Of a DNA stretch of 64,000 nt, positions 23,630 to 35,000 are shown in pieces (the first letter of the stretch is position 1; each line of letters opens with the position of its first letter). The translations under genes were made by a program, and so were the position numbers. Under the pieces are notes generated by a model. That model saw only the letters and a program-made list of their open reading frames with translations, made no database searches and was not told the DNA's origin. The DNA is taken from the NCBI RefSeq assembly GCF_964355755.1, contig NC_092672.1:8494001-8558000 (forward strand), in the 5' to 3' direction. The stretch comes from Antedon mediterranea. Taxonomy: Eukaryota; Echinodermata; Crinoidea; Comatulida; Antedonidae.

Positions 23630-26600
23630 AAGCATATATGGCAACATTTTCGAAAAATGGAAAAATTTCGACCCTTTTATTTTTTGACATAACTAGTTAC
23701 TATGGTTCTATAAGATTATGCAAAAACAATATATGCACATATATGACAATATTATGGCATAATTATTGAATTTAAAAAGTGGATCTTATGGCCATTTTTC
23801 GAAAAATTTCCTGTACTATAAGACATGGAAATTTTAGAAAAATTGCCAAATTTTTACCCTTATAATTTATGACAAAATTAGTTACTATGGCTCTATAAGA
23901 TGATGTAAACACAATATATACGCATATATGGCAATACTATCGTATAATTAGGGATTTTAAAAGGTGGATATTTTGGCAATTTTTCGAAAAAAATCCCTGT
24001 ACTATAGTATAGGTAAATTTTCGAAAAAATGGCCAAATTTCGACCCTTATATTTTTTGACAAAACTAGTTACTTTTGCTCTATAAGATGATGTAAACACA
24101 ATATATGCGCTTATATGGCAATACTATCGTATAATTAGGGATTTTAAAAAGTGGATATTTTAGCCAATTTTCGACAAAATCCCTGTACTATAGTACAGGG
24201 ATTTTTTCCAAAATTGACCAAATTTCGACCTTTTAATTTTTTGATATAACTGGTTATTATAGCATAATTGACATGCGCAGAACCCATTATTCAACTCTGC
24301 GCATGTGTATTATGCTATAGTAACCATTTATGTCCAAAAATAATTTTCGACGATTTCATTTTTTGACATAACTGGTTACTTTAGCATAATTGACATGCGC
24401 AGAACCCATTATTCGACTCTGCGCATGTTTATTATGCGATAGTAACCATTTATGTCTAAAAATTAAAGGGTCAAAAATTGGCCATTTTTAGAAAATTTCT
24501 CTGTACCAGTACAAGGATTTTTTCCAAAAATGGCCAAATATCGACCTTTTTATTTTTCGATATAACTGGTTACTATAGCATAATTGACATGCGCAGAACC
24601 CATTATTCGACTCTGCTCATGTTTATTATGCAATAGTAACCATTTGTGTCTAAAACAAAAGAGTCGAAAATTGGCCATTTTTAGAAATTTCGGCCTTTTA
24701 ATTTTTCGATATAACTGGTTATTATAGCATAATGTACATGCGCAAAACCCATTATTTGACTCTGCGCATGTTTATTATGATATAGTAACTATTTATGTCT
24801 AAAAATAATTTTCGACCATTTTATTTCTTGACATAACTGGTTACTATAGCATAACTGACATGCGCAGAAACCATTATACGACTATGCGCATTTTTATTAT
24901 GCGATAGTAACCATTTATGTCTAAAAATAAAAGGGTCGAAAATTGGCCATTTTTAGAAAATTTCCCTGTACTATATAATACAGGGATTTTTTTCCAAAAA
25001 TGGCAAAATTTCGACCTTTTTATTTTTCGATATAACTGGTTACTATAGCATAATTGACATGTGCAGAGCCCATTATTCGACTCTGCGCATGTTTATTATG
25101 ATATAGTAACTATTTATGTCTAAAAATAATTTTCGACCATTTTATTTCTTGACATAACTGGTTACTATAGCATAACTGACATGCGCAGAAACCATTATTC
25201 GACTCTGCTCATGTTTATTATGCAATAGTACTTAACCATTTATGTCTAAAAACAAAAGGGTCGAAAATTGGCCATTTTTAGAAAATTTCCCTGTACTATA
25301 TATAGTACAGAGATTTTTTCCAAAAATGACCAAATTTCGGCCTTTTTATTTTTCGATATAACTGGTTATTATAGCATAATTGACATGCGCAGAACCCATT
25401 ATACGACTCTGCGCATGTTTATTATGCGATAGTAACCATTTATGTCTAAAAATAAAAGGGTCGAAAATTGGCCATTTTTAGAAAATTTCGCTGTACTATA
25501 GTACAGGGATTTTGTCCGAAAATGACCAAATTTCGACCTTTTAATTTTTCGATATAACTGGTTATTATAGCATAATTGACATGCGCAGAACCCATTATTC
25601 GACTCTGCTCATGTTTATTATGCAATAGTAACCATTTATGTCTAAAAACAAAAGGGTCGAAAATTGGCCATTTTTAGAAAATTTCCCTGTACTATAGTAG
25701 CCTACAGGGATTTTTTCCGAAAATGACCAAATTTCGGCCTTTTAATTTTTCGATATAACTGGTTATTATAGCATAATTTACATGCGCAGAACCCATTATT
25801 CGACTCTGCGCATGTTTATTATGATATAGTAACCATTTATGTCTAAAAATAATTTTCGAACATTTTATTTTTTTACATAACTGGTTACTATAGCATAACT
25901 GACATGCGCAGAAACCATTATTCGACTCTGCTCATGTTTATTATGCGATAGTAACCATTTATGTCTAAAAATAAAAGGGTCGAAAATTGGCCATTTTTAG
26001 AAAATTTCCCTGTACTATAGTACAGGGATTTTTTCCGAAAATGACCAAATTTCCACCTTTTAATTTTTCGATATAACTGGTTATTATAGCATAATTGACA
26101 TGCGCAGAACCCATTATTCGATTCTGCGCATGTTTATTATGTGATAGTAACCATTTATGTCTAAAAATAATTTTCGATCATTTTATTTGTTGACATAACC
26201 ATGGATTAAAGAATAGGAGGATATGCATCGACGGTGACATCAAACGATTTTACAACGCGCTTGCCTATACTAAAGCACTGCTGCCAATCAAACAAACACG
26301 TTCATTGAACTCCATGTCTCTAACCGCGGCCCTCTGTAAAACGCTGCGAATCAACTGTTACATTTTTTTGAGACCAAAACGTAACCATGTAGAAATCGTA
26401 TGCGCAGTCTGAATGTTCTATTGACATGTCTGCGTCGATGATTAATTGATAACAAACATATATTGCTGAATAATTCTGTTTTAGTTTCATCACAATCGGA
26501 CTACGAAAAGTTCACTTTCTTACGACTGGTAATTTTAAGTAGTTGGTAATATTAATAAAATATGCAATTTTTATATTTGAATTATCATTATTTGCCTGCC

Positions 26601-28200
26601 ATCTTCTGTCATTAAAAATTGCGTTAATCTATAGAATATTAAATTTTGCATTTGACCATGTATGTTGTTAGCGTGGCCGGTGTTCAGACATACAACAATC
26701 GTGTTTTTTAATATATGGCTAAGCAGTGGTTTCTTCATAAATCTCCTTAATTATCGATGTGATTATATTTAAACTGTAGTGCCTGGTGATTGGCTAGTGG
26801 TTATGTCATCCACATCACATCCAATCACCGGGCCTAATTGAATGAAAACAGCGATCCCTGATCCGGGATTGGCTGGCTATGTATAGTTGCGATTCGTTAC
26901 CTAGCGGTCGTTTTGAAAAGTACACGCAGGGCAAACTTGATCACGAACAAACGAAGTAGGCCTACCTATTATTATTCACACAAGAAGTAAGACAACGGTG
27001 AGTATTTAAGATTAGCCTAGGCCTACCTAGGCAGTATCAATGTCGGCAAATCATAGGGTTTACTAGCCCAGTTTAGCCTAGTTAGTACAAGGCCTAGCTA
27101 GGCTAGCATTCTTGCTGATTTTGTAATTTTACAACAAATGAGACAACTAATAGTTATTGTCTCAGATGTAGGGCTACTACAGGTCATAAAATGCTACTTT
27201 AATCATCATAAAAAAATCATTAGCGTAGATCAATCGCGGCAGAAACCAACATAGTCAATAGTTGACCATAAACATCATGCAACCAAAGAACGCGCGAAAG
27301 AAGCGTAGCCAACTAGGTTAAATGTCGTTGCACATGTGCAGTAAACAATATATTAGGCACGCGACCGTTTCGTTGTTACCCTGCGGTTAATTAAACTGTA
27401 ACATTGTGGGCGGTCCGCAGTCTGTCGGCGAGAGTCAAGGAACCCTTGATCTCACGTCGATGCATATCCTTCTATTCTTTAATCCATGACATAACTGGTT
27501 ACTATAGCTTAACTGACATGCGCAGAACCCATTATTCGACTCTGTGCACGTTTATTATGCAATAGTAACCATTTATGTCTAAAAACAAAAGGGTCGAAAA
27601 ATGGCCATTTTTAGAAAATTTCCCTGCATAGGACATATTCGAAAAATGTCGAAATTTTTTGACCCTTTTATTTTTTGACAAACTAGTTAAAATGGCTCAT
27701 TAAGATGATGCAAACACAATATATGCGCATATATGGCAATATTATCGCATAATTATTGAATTTAAAAAGTGGTTATTTTGGCCATTTTTCGGAAAATCCC
27801 TGTACTATATATAGTACAGGGATATTTTCAATAAATGTAGAAATTTCAACCCTTTTATTTTTTGACAAAACTAGTTACAATGTGTCTATCACATGATGCA
27901 AACACAGTATATGCTCTTATATGGCAATACCTATCGCACAATTATTGAATTTTAAGAAGTGGATATTTTAGCCATTTTTCGAAAAAAATCCCTGTAGGCC
28001 TACAGGAAATTTTTTGAAAAATTGCAAAATTTCGACCCTTTTATTTGTTGACAAAATTAGTTACAATGGCTCTATAAGATGATGTAAACACAATATATGC
28101 GCTTATATGGCAATACTATCGCGTATTTATTGAATTTTAAAAAGTGGATATTTTGGTCATTTATCGAAAAAATCCCTGTACGCTACAATAGCATAAAGAA
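23630..28200. repeat. Satellite-like array of hairpin-bearing units
   Basis: Two related unit types. Type A (about 23,640-24,200 and 27,640-28,190, roughly three copies each side) carries CTCTATAAGATGATGTAAAC, ATATATGCGCATATATGGCA and AAAAGTGGATATTTTGGCCA. Type B (about 24,240-26,190 and 27,480-27,620, about 13 copies spaced about 120 or 200 bp) carries an imperfect hairpin. Its arms run from GGTTACTATAGCATAAT and CATGCGCAGA to TCTGCGCATG and TTATGCGATAGTAACC. Most long units also carry a small palindrome, CCCTGTACTATAGTACAGGG. Flanking words AAATTTCGACC and GGTCGAAAATTGGCCA are themselves inverted. The array has no coding frames. It is split by the inserted element 26200-27488. Confidence 0.9.
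26200..27488. mobile_element. 1.29 kb TIR element inserted in the satellite array
   Basis: The left end CATGGATTAAAGAATAG and right end CTATTCTTTAATCCATG are inverted copies, and the match continues as GGATATGCATCGACG / CGTCGATGCATATCC (about 34 bp, with one or two mismatches). The seven bases ACATAAC stand on both sides (26193-26199 and 27489-27495). Joining the flanks restores the array unit TTGACATAACTGGTTAC, so the insertion is clean. The interior has no reading frame over 60 codons. It is less AT-rich than its surroundings, with CCAAT boxes (about 26,790-26,870) and an ACAACGGTGAGTA splice-donor-like site near 26,995. It is non-autonomous; superfamily undetermined. Confidence 0.9.
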
Positions 28201-29440
28201 TTTTTTATTTTTTTATTTGTTTGACATAACACGTTACTATGGCAACATAACATGACAAAGCCAAATGTTGCCATCCGTATTTAGCAATATTATTATCTCG
28301 GTATCTTTATTCAATATATAAGTGCTGAATTGACTTCTTCCTTAATACAAAATATGGAACAATAAAGATCATCCGATTTTCAACAAATTTTATATCAAAG
28401 GTAAGGCTGCAATATTTATGATTATGATCCTTGACATACAGTATTCATTGCGTCAAGGCTAATGTAGTTGCCTTATTTAAAAAAATCCTTAATTTTTCGA
28501 CATATCTCTAAAAACATGCTGCAGTTTTATATTCAATATTATTACTATCCATATATTGATTGCACGTAGGCCTACAGTAGGTGTATGTTACAACTCCAAT
28601 TTACGAGACCCCTATTAAGGGGACATCCTAAACAGGGAAACGTCTTTCCTGTAAATCAAATCAAAATTGTTCAAACAAAATTATTTTAAATCCGTGTACT
28701 AATTTATCTTAAAAACAAATATTAAAAATAATGTAAATTTTTGTATTAAAGTTCAAATTTATTTTCTTTATTCTTAGCTGTGAGAGTCTCCTTTCTATGC
28801 AGTACTATTTTTACTGTAATCGCGATTATCAGCTACGTCCGGCTTTCCTAATATGGGCATGATATCAATATACATGCTATTGCTATAAATTAAAGAAGTC
28901 GACGACTGATTTGGTTGCAACACGAGTTGCATATTTCCTCTCTCTTTAATTAATTATAGTAATGTAATTTGTCGTATGTAACCAACTGTAAAAAACATTA
29001 TCTCTGGAGGTGGTGTGCTATAAACTCATTGAGAATGTAGTAACATATGTTTGTTACGAGGAAAATTCCCTGTTTTTACGAGCATGCCTGCAATTACGTC
29101 TATGGTTTAGAATAAGAGTTTTGAATAGTAAAAATGATCTTGTTATGTGTTCCGTTTTGTATTGTATTGTTTGTTGTACTATGGAGTTTTTATTCTGAAA
29201 TAAAGTGATCAATCAATCAATACAGTCGAACAAAAAAATGTCTCCTTAATCGTGTCTCCAGAATCAGGGTTGGCCGTAGTGTTAAAACATGTTTTCTCAT
29301 TTGTTTCCCTTTCATTGTTTGTCTAAAACTTACCGAGAAAAAAAGTGTAAACTTCGAATAGGGTGCGCAAGCCGTTTCTCCTGAAAAGGAGTTACGATAT
29401 TTCTCATTCCTGTTCGTTTTACAGGAAAGTGTACCCCTAA
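28201..29440. other. Gene-free DNA with retroposon-tail-like segments
   Basis: No gene seen. Two short pieces (about 28,610-28,640 and 29,236-29,290) match the dispersed TTAAGGGGACA repeat M3. The segment about 28,950-29,220 ends AATAAAGTGATCAATCAATC, which looks like the 3' end of a LINE or SINE with a short tandem tail. A 62-codon frame in it has no recognisable content. Confidence 0.5.
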
Positions 29441-29445
29441 TATAC

Positions 29446-30000
29446 CCACCTCCACCTCCCCCGTCAACAATCTCCCACCTCCCCCGTCAACAATCTCCCA
29501 CCTCCCCCGTCAACAATCTCCCACCTCCCCCGTCAACAATCTCCCACCTCCCCGTCAACAATCTCCCACCTTCCCCGTCAACAATCTCCCACCTCCCCCG
29601 TCAACAATCTCCCACCTCCCCCGTCAACAATCTCCCACCTCCCCCGTCAACAATCTCCCACCTTCCCCGTCAACAATCTCCCACCTCCCCCGTCAACAAT
29701 CTCCCACCTCCCCCGTCAACAATCTCCCACCTCTCCCGTCAACAATCTCCCACCTTCCCCGTCAACAATCTCCCACCTCCCCCGTCAACAATCTCCCACC
29801 TCCCCCGTCAACAATCTCCCACCTCCCCCGTCAACAATCTCCCACCTCCCCAGTCAACAATCTCCCACCTCCCCCGTCAACAATCTCCCACCTCCCCGTC
29901 AACAATCTCCCACTTCCCCGTCAACAATCTCCCACCTCCCCGTCAACAATCTCCCACTTCCCTCGTCAACAATCTCCCACCTCCCCGTCAACAATTTCCC
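29446..30000. repeat. C-rich 23 bp minisatellite
   Basis: About 24 copies of CTCCCACCTCCCCCGTCAAC plus AAT, with 22 bp variants lacking one C. The plus strand carries almost no G except one per unit, so there is extreme strand asymmetry. Spacer-like segments do not exist between repeats, so it is not a CRISPR array. Confidence 0.95.
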
Positions 30001-30542
30001 CATCCACACAACCGCACTCAACCTAACCTTCCGTTTATAAAGGTTTAGTGGCTGAGAAAAGCCTTTATCAAATCGAGGGGCCCATCATTGAATTTGAAGC
30101 GGAATTAACTAAATCAGTCAACAATTATTAAAGCACAAATAGTAATCATAATCTTATATCTCACTAAATTATAAATTGATTTCTTTATTCTGTCAACAAG
30201 CACTCTTTACTAAATTCATTGTTTCAGTTTTATAGAATCTATCTTACAAGATTACTGTACAGAGTAGGACTACACGAATTTGTACAAAACTACATAAATT
30301 AAGAATTTGCATACAAACATTTGTCCGACTAAGTATTTGGCTAATTATAGTTTTTACAATAAACTGCAATACTATACAGTATTATCATTAATGTATATTC
30401 TTTGTTCAGTTTGATAAATAATTAAATAAATAAGTATATTTCATCAGATACACACACACTTTTAGATAGTCATTTTTTATTTACATTAAGAAAAGGCTGA
30501 AAATTAATGTTTAATGTGAACTTTAATTGATATTGAAATGTT

Positions 30543-30668
30543 ACGCTTTGTCTACACTATCAAACTAGTTTGAAAAAAAAAAAGAGTGTGATGTGCCCAC
30601 AAATGGTAGTGGTATGCCCTAATATGGTATGGTTTTGGTCACATGAAGTTTGATAGTGTAAACAGAGC
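30543..30668. mobile_element. MITE M1, copy d
   Basis: Begins GCTTTGTCTACACTATCAAA and ends CACATGAAGTTTGATAGTGT followed by AAACAGAGCTC, so both TIRs are present. The core GTGATGTGCCCACAAATGGT is kept, but the CATCATGTCC centre is shortened. Confidence 0.88.
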
Positions 30669-30989
30669 TCTTAAAAATATATTATAGTTTTGGAATGTTT
30701 AAGATATGATAAAGTGATAATATATGTATAATAAAGAGGAATAATACTAGAAAATATGCAGATGCAACAATTTATGAAAGCATGTTAATATAAAATTAAT
30801 GTATGGTTTATTAAAATGAAAACTTTTTTAGAGAAAATATATAATTATGCAAAAAGAGACAAGATGAAAGAGTGGGATAATTATATTTGATTGCTTTCAA
30901 GGATAAATTCTTGCAGTAATACCAAGATGAGATTATAGGCTCATGTCAAATGTGGTGTATATTAAACTACAGTGAGTACTATTAAGGTC

Positions 30990-31084
30990 CTGTTTCCACT
31001 GCAAAAACATTATCGGTCTATAACCATGTGAATAAATTAACCCCAATTTCTTGGGGTTTATTCAGCACTGTGCAGCAGAAACAG
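30990..31084. mobile_element. 95 bp inverted-repeat element
   Basis: Ends CTGTTTCCACTGC and GCAGCAGAAACAG are near-inverted. The middle has an inner hairpin GAATAAA..CCCCAA/TTGGGGTTTATTC. It resembles a small MITE, and its TIR is similar in style to that of the element at 61228-61383. Confidence 0.6.
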
Positions 31085-31334
31085 ACGGTATATTACCAAC
31101 TACATATTAACATTGAATAAATCTACTGTAGATATACATATTACAGTACTGTATTTGTGGTATTTAGAAAGTGTTACATCTGTTGAAATGATGACTAACA
31201 CATATCCTGCACATAATGACAACGTATCCTGGAATCTGTTTGTTTTTATATGCAACATACTATTGCAACTTCACCTGTTCTATAAAAGAGTTTAATATCG
31301 TAAACCATATTGGCAACACTTTGCTGCCTCCTTT

Positions 31335-31400
31335 TAAAGTAGTGGAGTTGTAATGCACTTGCCTTCCAATTCAAAGGTACAGGGTTCATTTCTGATCTAG
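31335..31400. repeat. Possible tRNA-derived SINE head
   Basis: GTGGAGTTGTAATGCACTTG resembles a pol III A box context and GGTACAGGGTTCATTTC a B box, spaced as in a tRNA. It does not fold as a real tRNA by eye. Weak call. Confidence 0.3.
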
Positions 31401-32047
31401 ACAGGGTTGTATATTGCTACTCTAGACAGGATTGCTACTCTAGACAGGGTTGCAACTCGCAACTCTAGACAGGCTTGCAACTTGCAACTCTTTCATCTCC
31501 ACTCCCTAAGCCTCAAATAAGACTTACTTTATAAGCATGATAAACTATAAATAGTCCCTGGAGCTGTAATCCTGAAATTCGCGAGTTGCTCACTGTTGGA
31601 TGGGAACTGCAGCATAGAAACCATAGGAACTGCTTGTTTTTAAAAAGCGGCCATGCTTCTGCTCCATCACCGAGTCCAACAGTTATTCTGAGCATGAATA
31701 CAGAATGACTTTTCAACTCAAAACAAGTTCACTATTGGAACTACTGATACCATAGTTATACTTTTGCACCAATGTCAGGGGTTCAAATCATAGCAGTGTA
31801 ACTTAGAAATCAGCTATGTATGAAACAAATTGGTGACCTTGTAAAAATCTAAAAAAGTTATGACCAAGAAGTTGCTAGGCAAGGCAGCTTTCCCATCAAT
31901 CATATTGATTGGATATTTTTTAAGCAGAAAGTACTGTTAGAGAATGGTCCAGCCCAAATGTTCTATTATTACACAAGAAACAATATGTCTCTTTTACCCA
32001 GGTATGAAATACTGTACTCCTCTTAGTATCCTGAATATGTCTATATA

Positions 32048-35000
32048 TCATGTCTTCAATATGTTGTACTTCCGAAGCAGCATACGTATGGAACCGAGTT
32101 CTTTAACAACTTCATCATAGCGTAGCTCCAGCTGTTCCTACAGGATAGGGACATAGGAAGCTTGTGTCAATTGTATATAATTATTAACAAGCAGGGGGAT
32201 GGTACACTGAATCTGACATGCTTTGCAAGAACATCTTCAGTGACTCATAGCAAGTTTATGCAATCATATGCTTCTTATTTCATGCCATTGTGCTAAGGGC
32301 AGGTGGGTGAAGTTACCCATACTAAGGGTTTATTTATATGACTTCCACTCAAAATTCACCCTAAAGCCATATGAATGGTTGTCGCACAACCCTGTGTCAC
32401 CCACCATTAGATTATTGTGAACCACCACTATGGTGTCACTACTCTCTCCAGAGTTTGTTGTTATTATTGTGACTTTCTTAAACCTTTGTATCGATCCTTA
32501 AAAGCATTGCACATTGTATTGTGCTGTTGGTATTAAGACAAAAATTATAATTAAATAAAACGAATGAATGAATGAAGCTATAATAGGTTCATAATTTTGA
32601 TCAGAGATGAGCTAAACTCTTTTCTTGATCTATTTTAGTATTATTAGATGATAAATTCTGAATCATGATAATATATTCTCCTAGCTCTACTTCTTTAAAT
32701 CATATTATTTCAATACTATAATATTCATTATGCACTTACTATATTATATTATTCTACAATGACCTTATACAAAGCTAAACTTTGAAATATATTAGATTTA
32801 GTTATTTCCTGCATTAATTTACTGTTGATATGTGAATCAGAATACCAAAAGAAAAAACTTCTCTGTGGCAAATCAAATTACCCATTCACTAAAGCTGAAA
32901 CAGATTGTTATTAAACAGGATGCTGTGGTAATACACCATGTTAAACATCCCCATGAATTTTGGAAGAAGGGTTGAAATTGCTTTTGACAGATTGCTATCT
33001 TAAAGAAAGATTCAGACAAAATCTTAATTCATTTATTCTAATCAAAATCCAATAAAAAACGCATTTTGTTATGCATTTCTAGAGGCATCAATTCATTGCA
33101 TTGCTGGCTTTTTTACATGGGCAAAATTACAGTAAAAACACTATTTAAAAAAAATCCACTTTCCTGTCAAACAGACGGGATAATAATTGTAAAATTAAAG
33201 CAAAGCCCTGAGGTGAAAATCCTATTAAGGGGACACTTGAGTCTGGGAGGTACAGTATCTCCTTAATTGTGTACGTATACATGTGATTGCCCTAATAACT
33301 AACCCTTTCTCTTTAGAGCCCCTCATATCGGAAGCGGTCAAATAAAGTTTATATTGTATCTGATCAAACAAGCATAGTACTAAAAGGACTGAGTGCCAAA
33401 AATGTTGTGGGGCAAGTAAACAGTGAACAGTGAATACAAAATACAATAAAAAAAAATAAATCAATTAAATTTGTCCAATATGCCTGCAGTTAAACTGGCC
33501 AGACAATAATTGGAGCAATTGGCCAATTATGTTTAAATTAGGATTAATTTGATGATTCTCAAATTAATTAAGTAATTTTGGGTATTTATGCGACAGCAAG
33601 CGTATTATTTGATTATTTTCGGTCTATGAGAGCTATGATAGATTACTAACCTCAGTTTCCCGTGATTGTCTTGACATACGAGTTGAAGGTGGTAACCGAC
33701 TTAATGCCGATTCGATCTGTATGACATAAATAATATATTTAACCTTTTGTTGCAAAACCAAGAAATCATGTGATAAAACAATCAAACCATTATTAACTTT
33801 ATATTTCATTAATTATTTAACTAGCTTTAAAGTGATCGATATGGCGTAATGGTAAAGGACATCAGATTAGCATGTGAGAGGCATGGGTCCGAAATTGTCG
33901 GTGCAAAATCATTACCTCGTCCTTCAGATTGGATGTAAAGTCATTTGGTCCTGTGTATATACATTCCACATGTGCCAATATGGAACTTAGGTACATCATT
34001 CATATTTAACTAGCTTTTAACAAATGCAATATGCTGTAATGGTAAGGAACATCAGACTAGTCGATTGCTTAATGGTTCCATACTGGGAGTGCAGTTTTGC
34101 ACTGAAGAGGTAACCCAGTATAAGGAATAAATCTATTTAATTGTCCTCACTTTAATTTTTTCCTTGTTCAAATAATCATAGTTCTTCTCCACTGCTGACA
34201 GACTATTAATTGTGTCATCTATAGATGATTTAGTTTTTTTCTGATTAAAAATAAAATTCATAATTATTAGTTTAAATTTAAATTTTCTTTATGCCAATTT
34301 AACGTAATAATGAATAGTACATGTAACCATTTTTTTTCTCCCGTAACTTTCTGGTCTTTCACAAGGTGACCATGTCTTTTTTCTTGCTTTGGTCACCTTC
34401 CACACTCATTCCAAGGTGACCATAAGGTGACCATGTCTTTTTTCTTGCTTTGGTCACCTTCCACACTAATTCCGTTTTTAATTTAATTATGTATGTTGAT
34501 CTTGAATGTTGATGTTTGTGGAAAATTACTTGGCAAAATATTGCCACAAAGGGCCAATAGGCATGTTCTGTAAGTATATGCCTCTTTACACCGAAATGAA
34601 TGATAACTTTAAAATTGTAGGCGCTATCGTGCAAAACAAAGCAAGTACTACCAACCAACAATGTTTAGAGGAAGTATTAAAATCAGATATATTATATTAC
34701 TTACTGAAATACTTGTAGAATGGTCACTTTTTCTACTTGGTGAATATAATTTAGGCTCGTCACGCCCTGTGTTGGTCACATTGTCAGATTTTAACTGCCC
34801 AAGTGTTTTCAAAATAGCTGATTGATAAAAGATACAAACAAAATATAATCAGTCATAAAATACCGAAATGTAAATCAATTAAAGATATATTTACTAAAAT
34901 TTCAACAACAGTTTCAACAATATTTATGCAAGATAAAACTAAATAGTAAACAAATAATAAATGTACTGTATAAGTGCAAGCAACTAGGGTACAAATATTT

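Larger units (their letters stand above)
30001..32047. other. Region between the SH2 gene side and the MPHOSPH9 3' end
   Basis: Contains MITE M1 copy d (30543-30668), a 95 bp inverted-repeat element (30990-31084), a possible tRNA-like SINE head (31335-31400) and a short CTCTAGACAGG-type tandem (31400-31490). Part of it is probably the MPHOSPH9 3' UTR, since that gene ends at 32048 on the minus strand. No other gene is supported. Confidence 0.55.

Noticed and set aside
24240-26190. Evenly spaced hairpin repeats, CRISPR-like at first look
   Set aside because: The sequence between hairpins is itself repeated, spacing is 120 or 200 bp, and there are no cas genes.
29446-30000. Regular repeat array resembling a CRISPR array
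   Set aside because: Repeats are directly contiguous with no unique spacers, and the window is eukaryotic.
33838-33900. Possible tRNA gene
   Set aside because: A and B boxes are recognisable but the stems do not pair by eye and the sequence continues into a SINE core.
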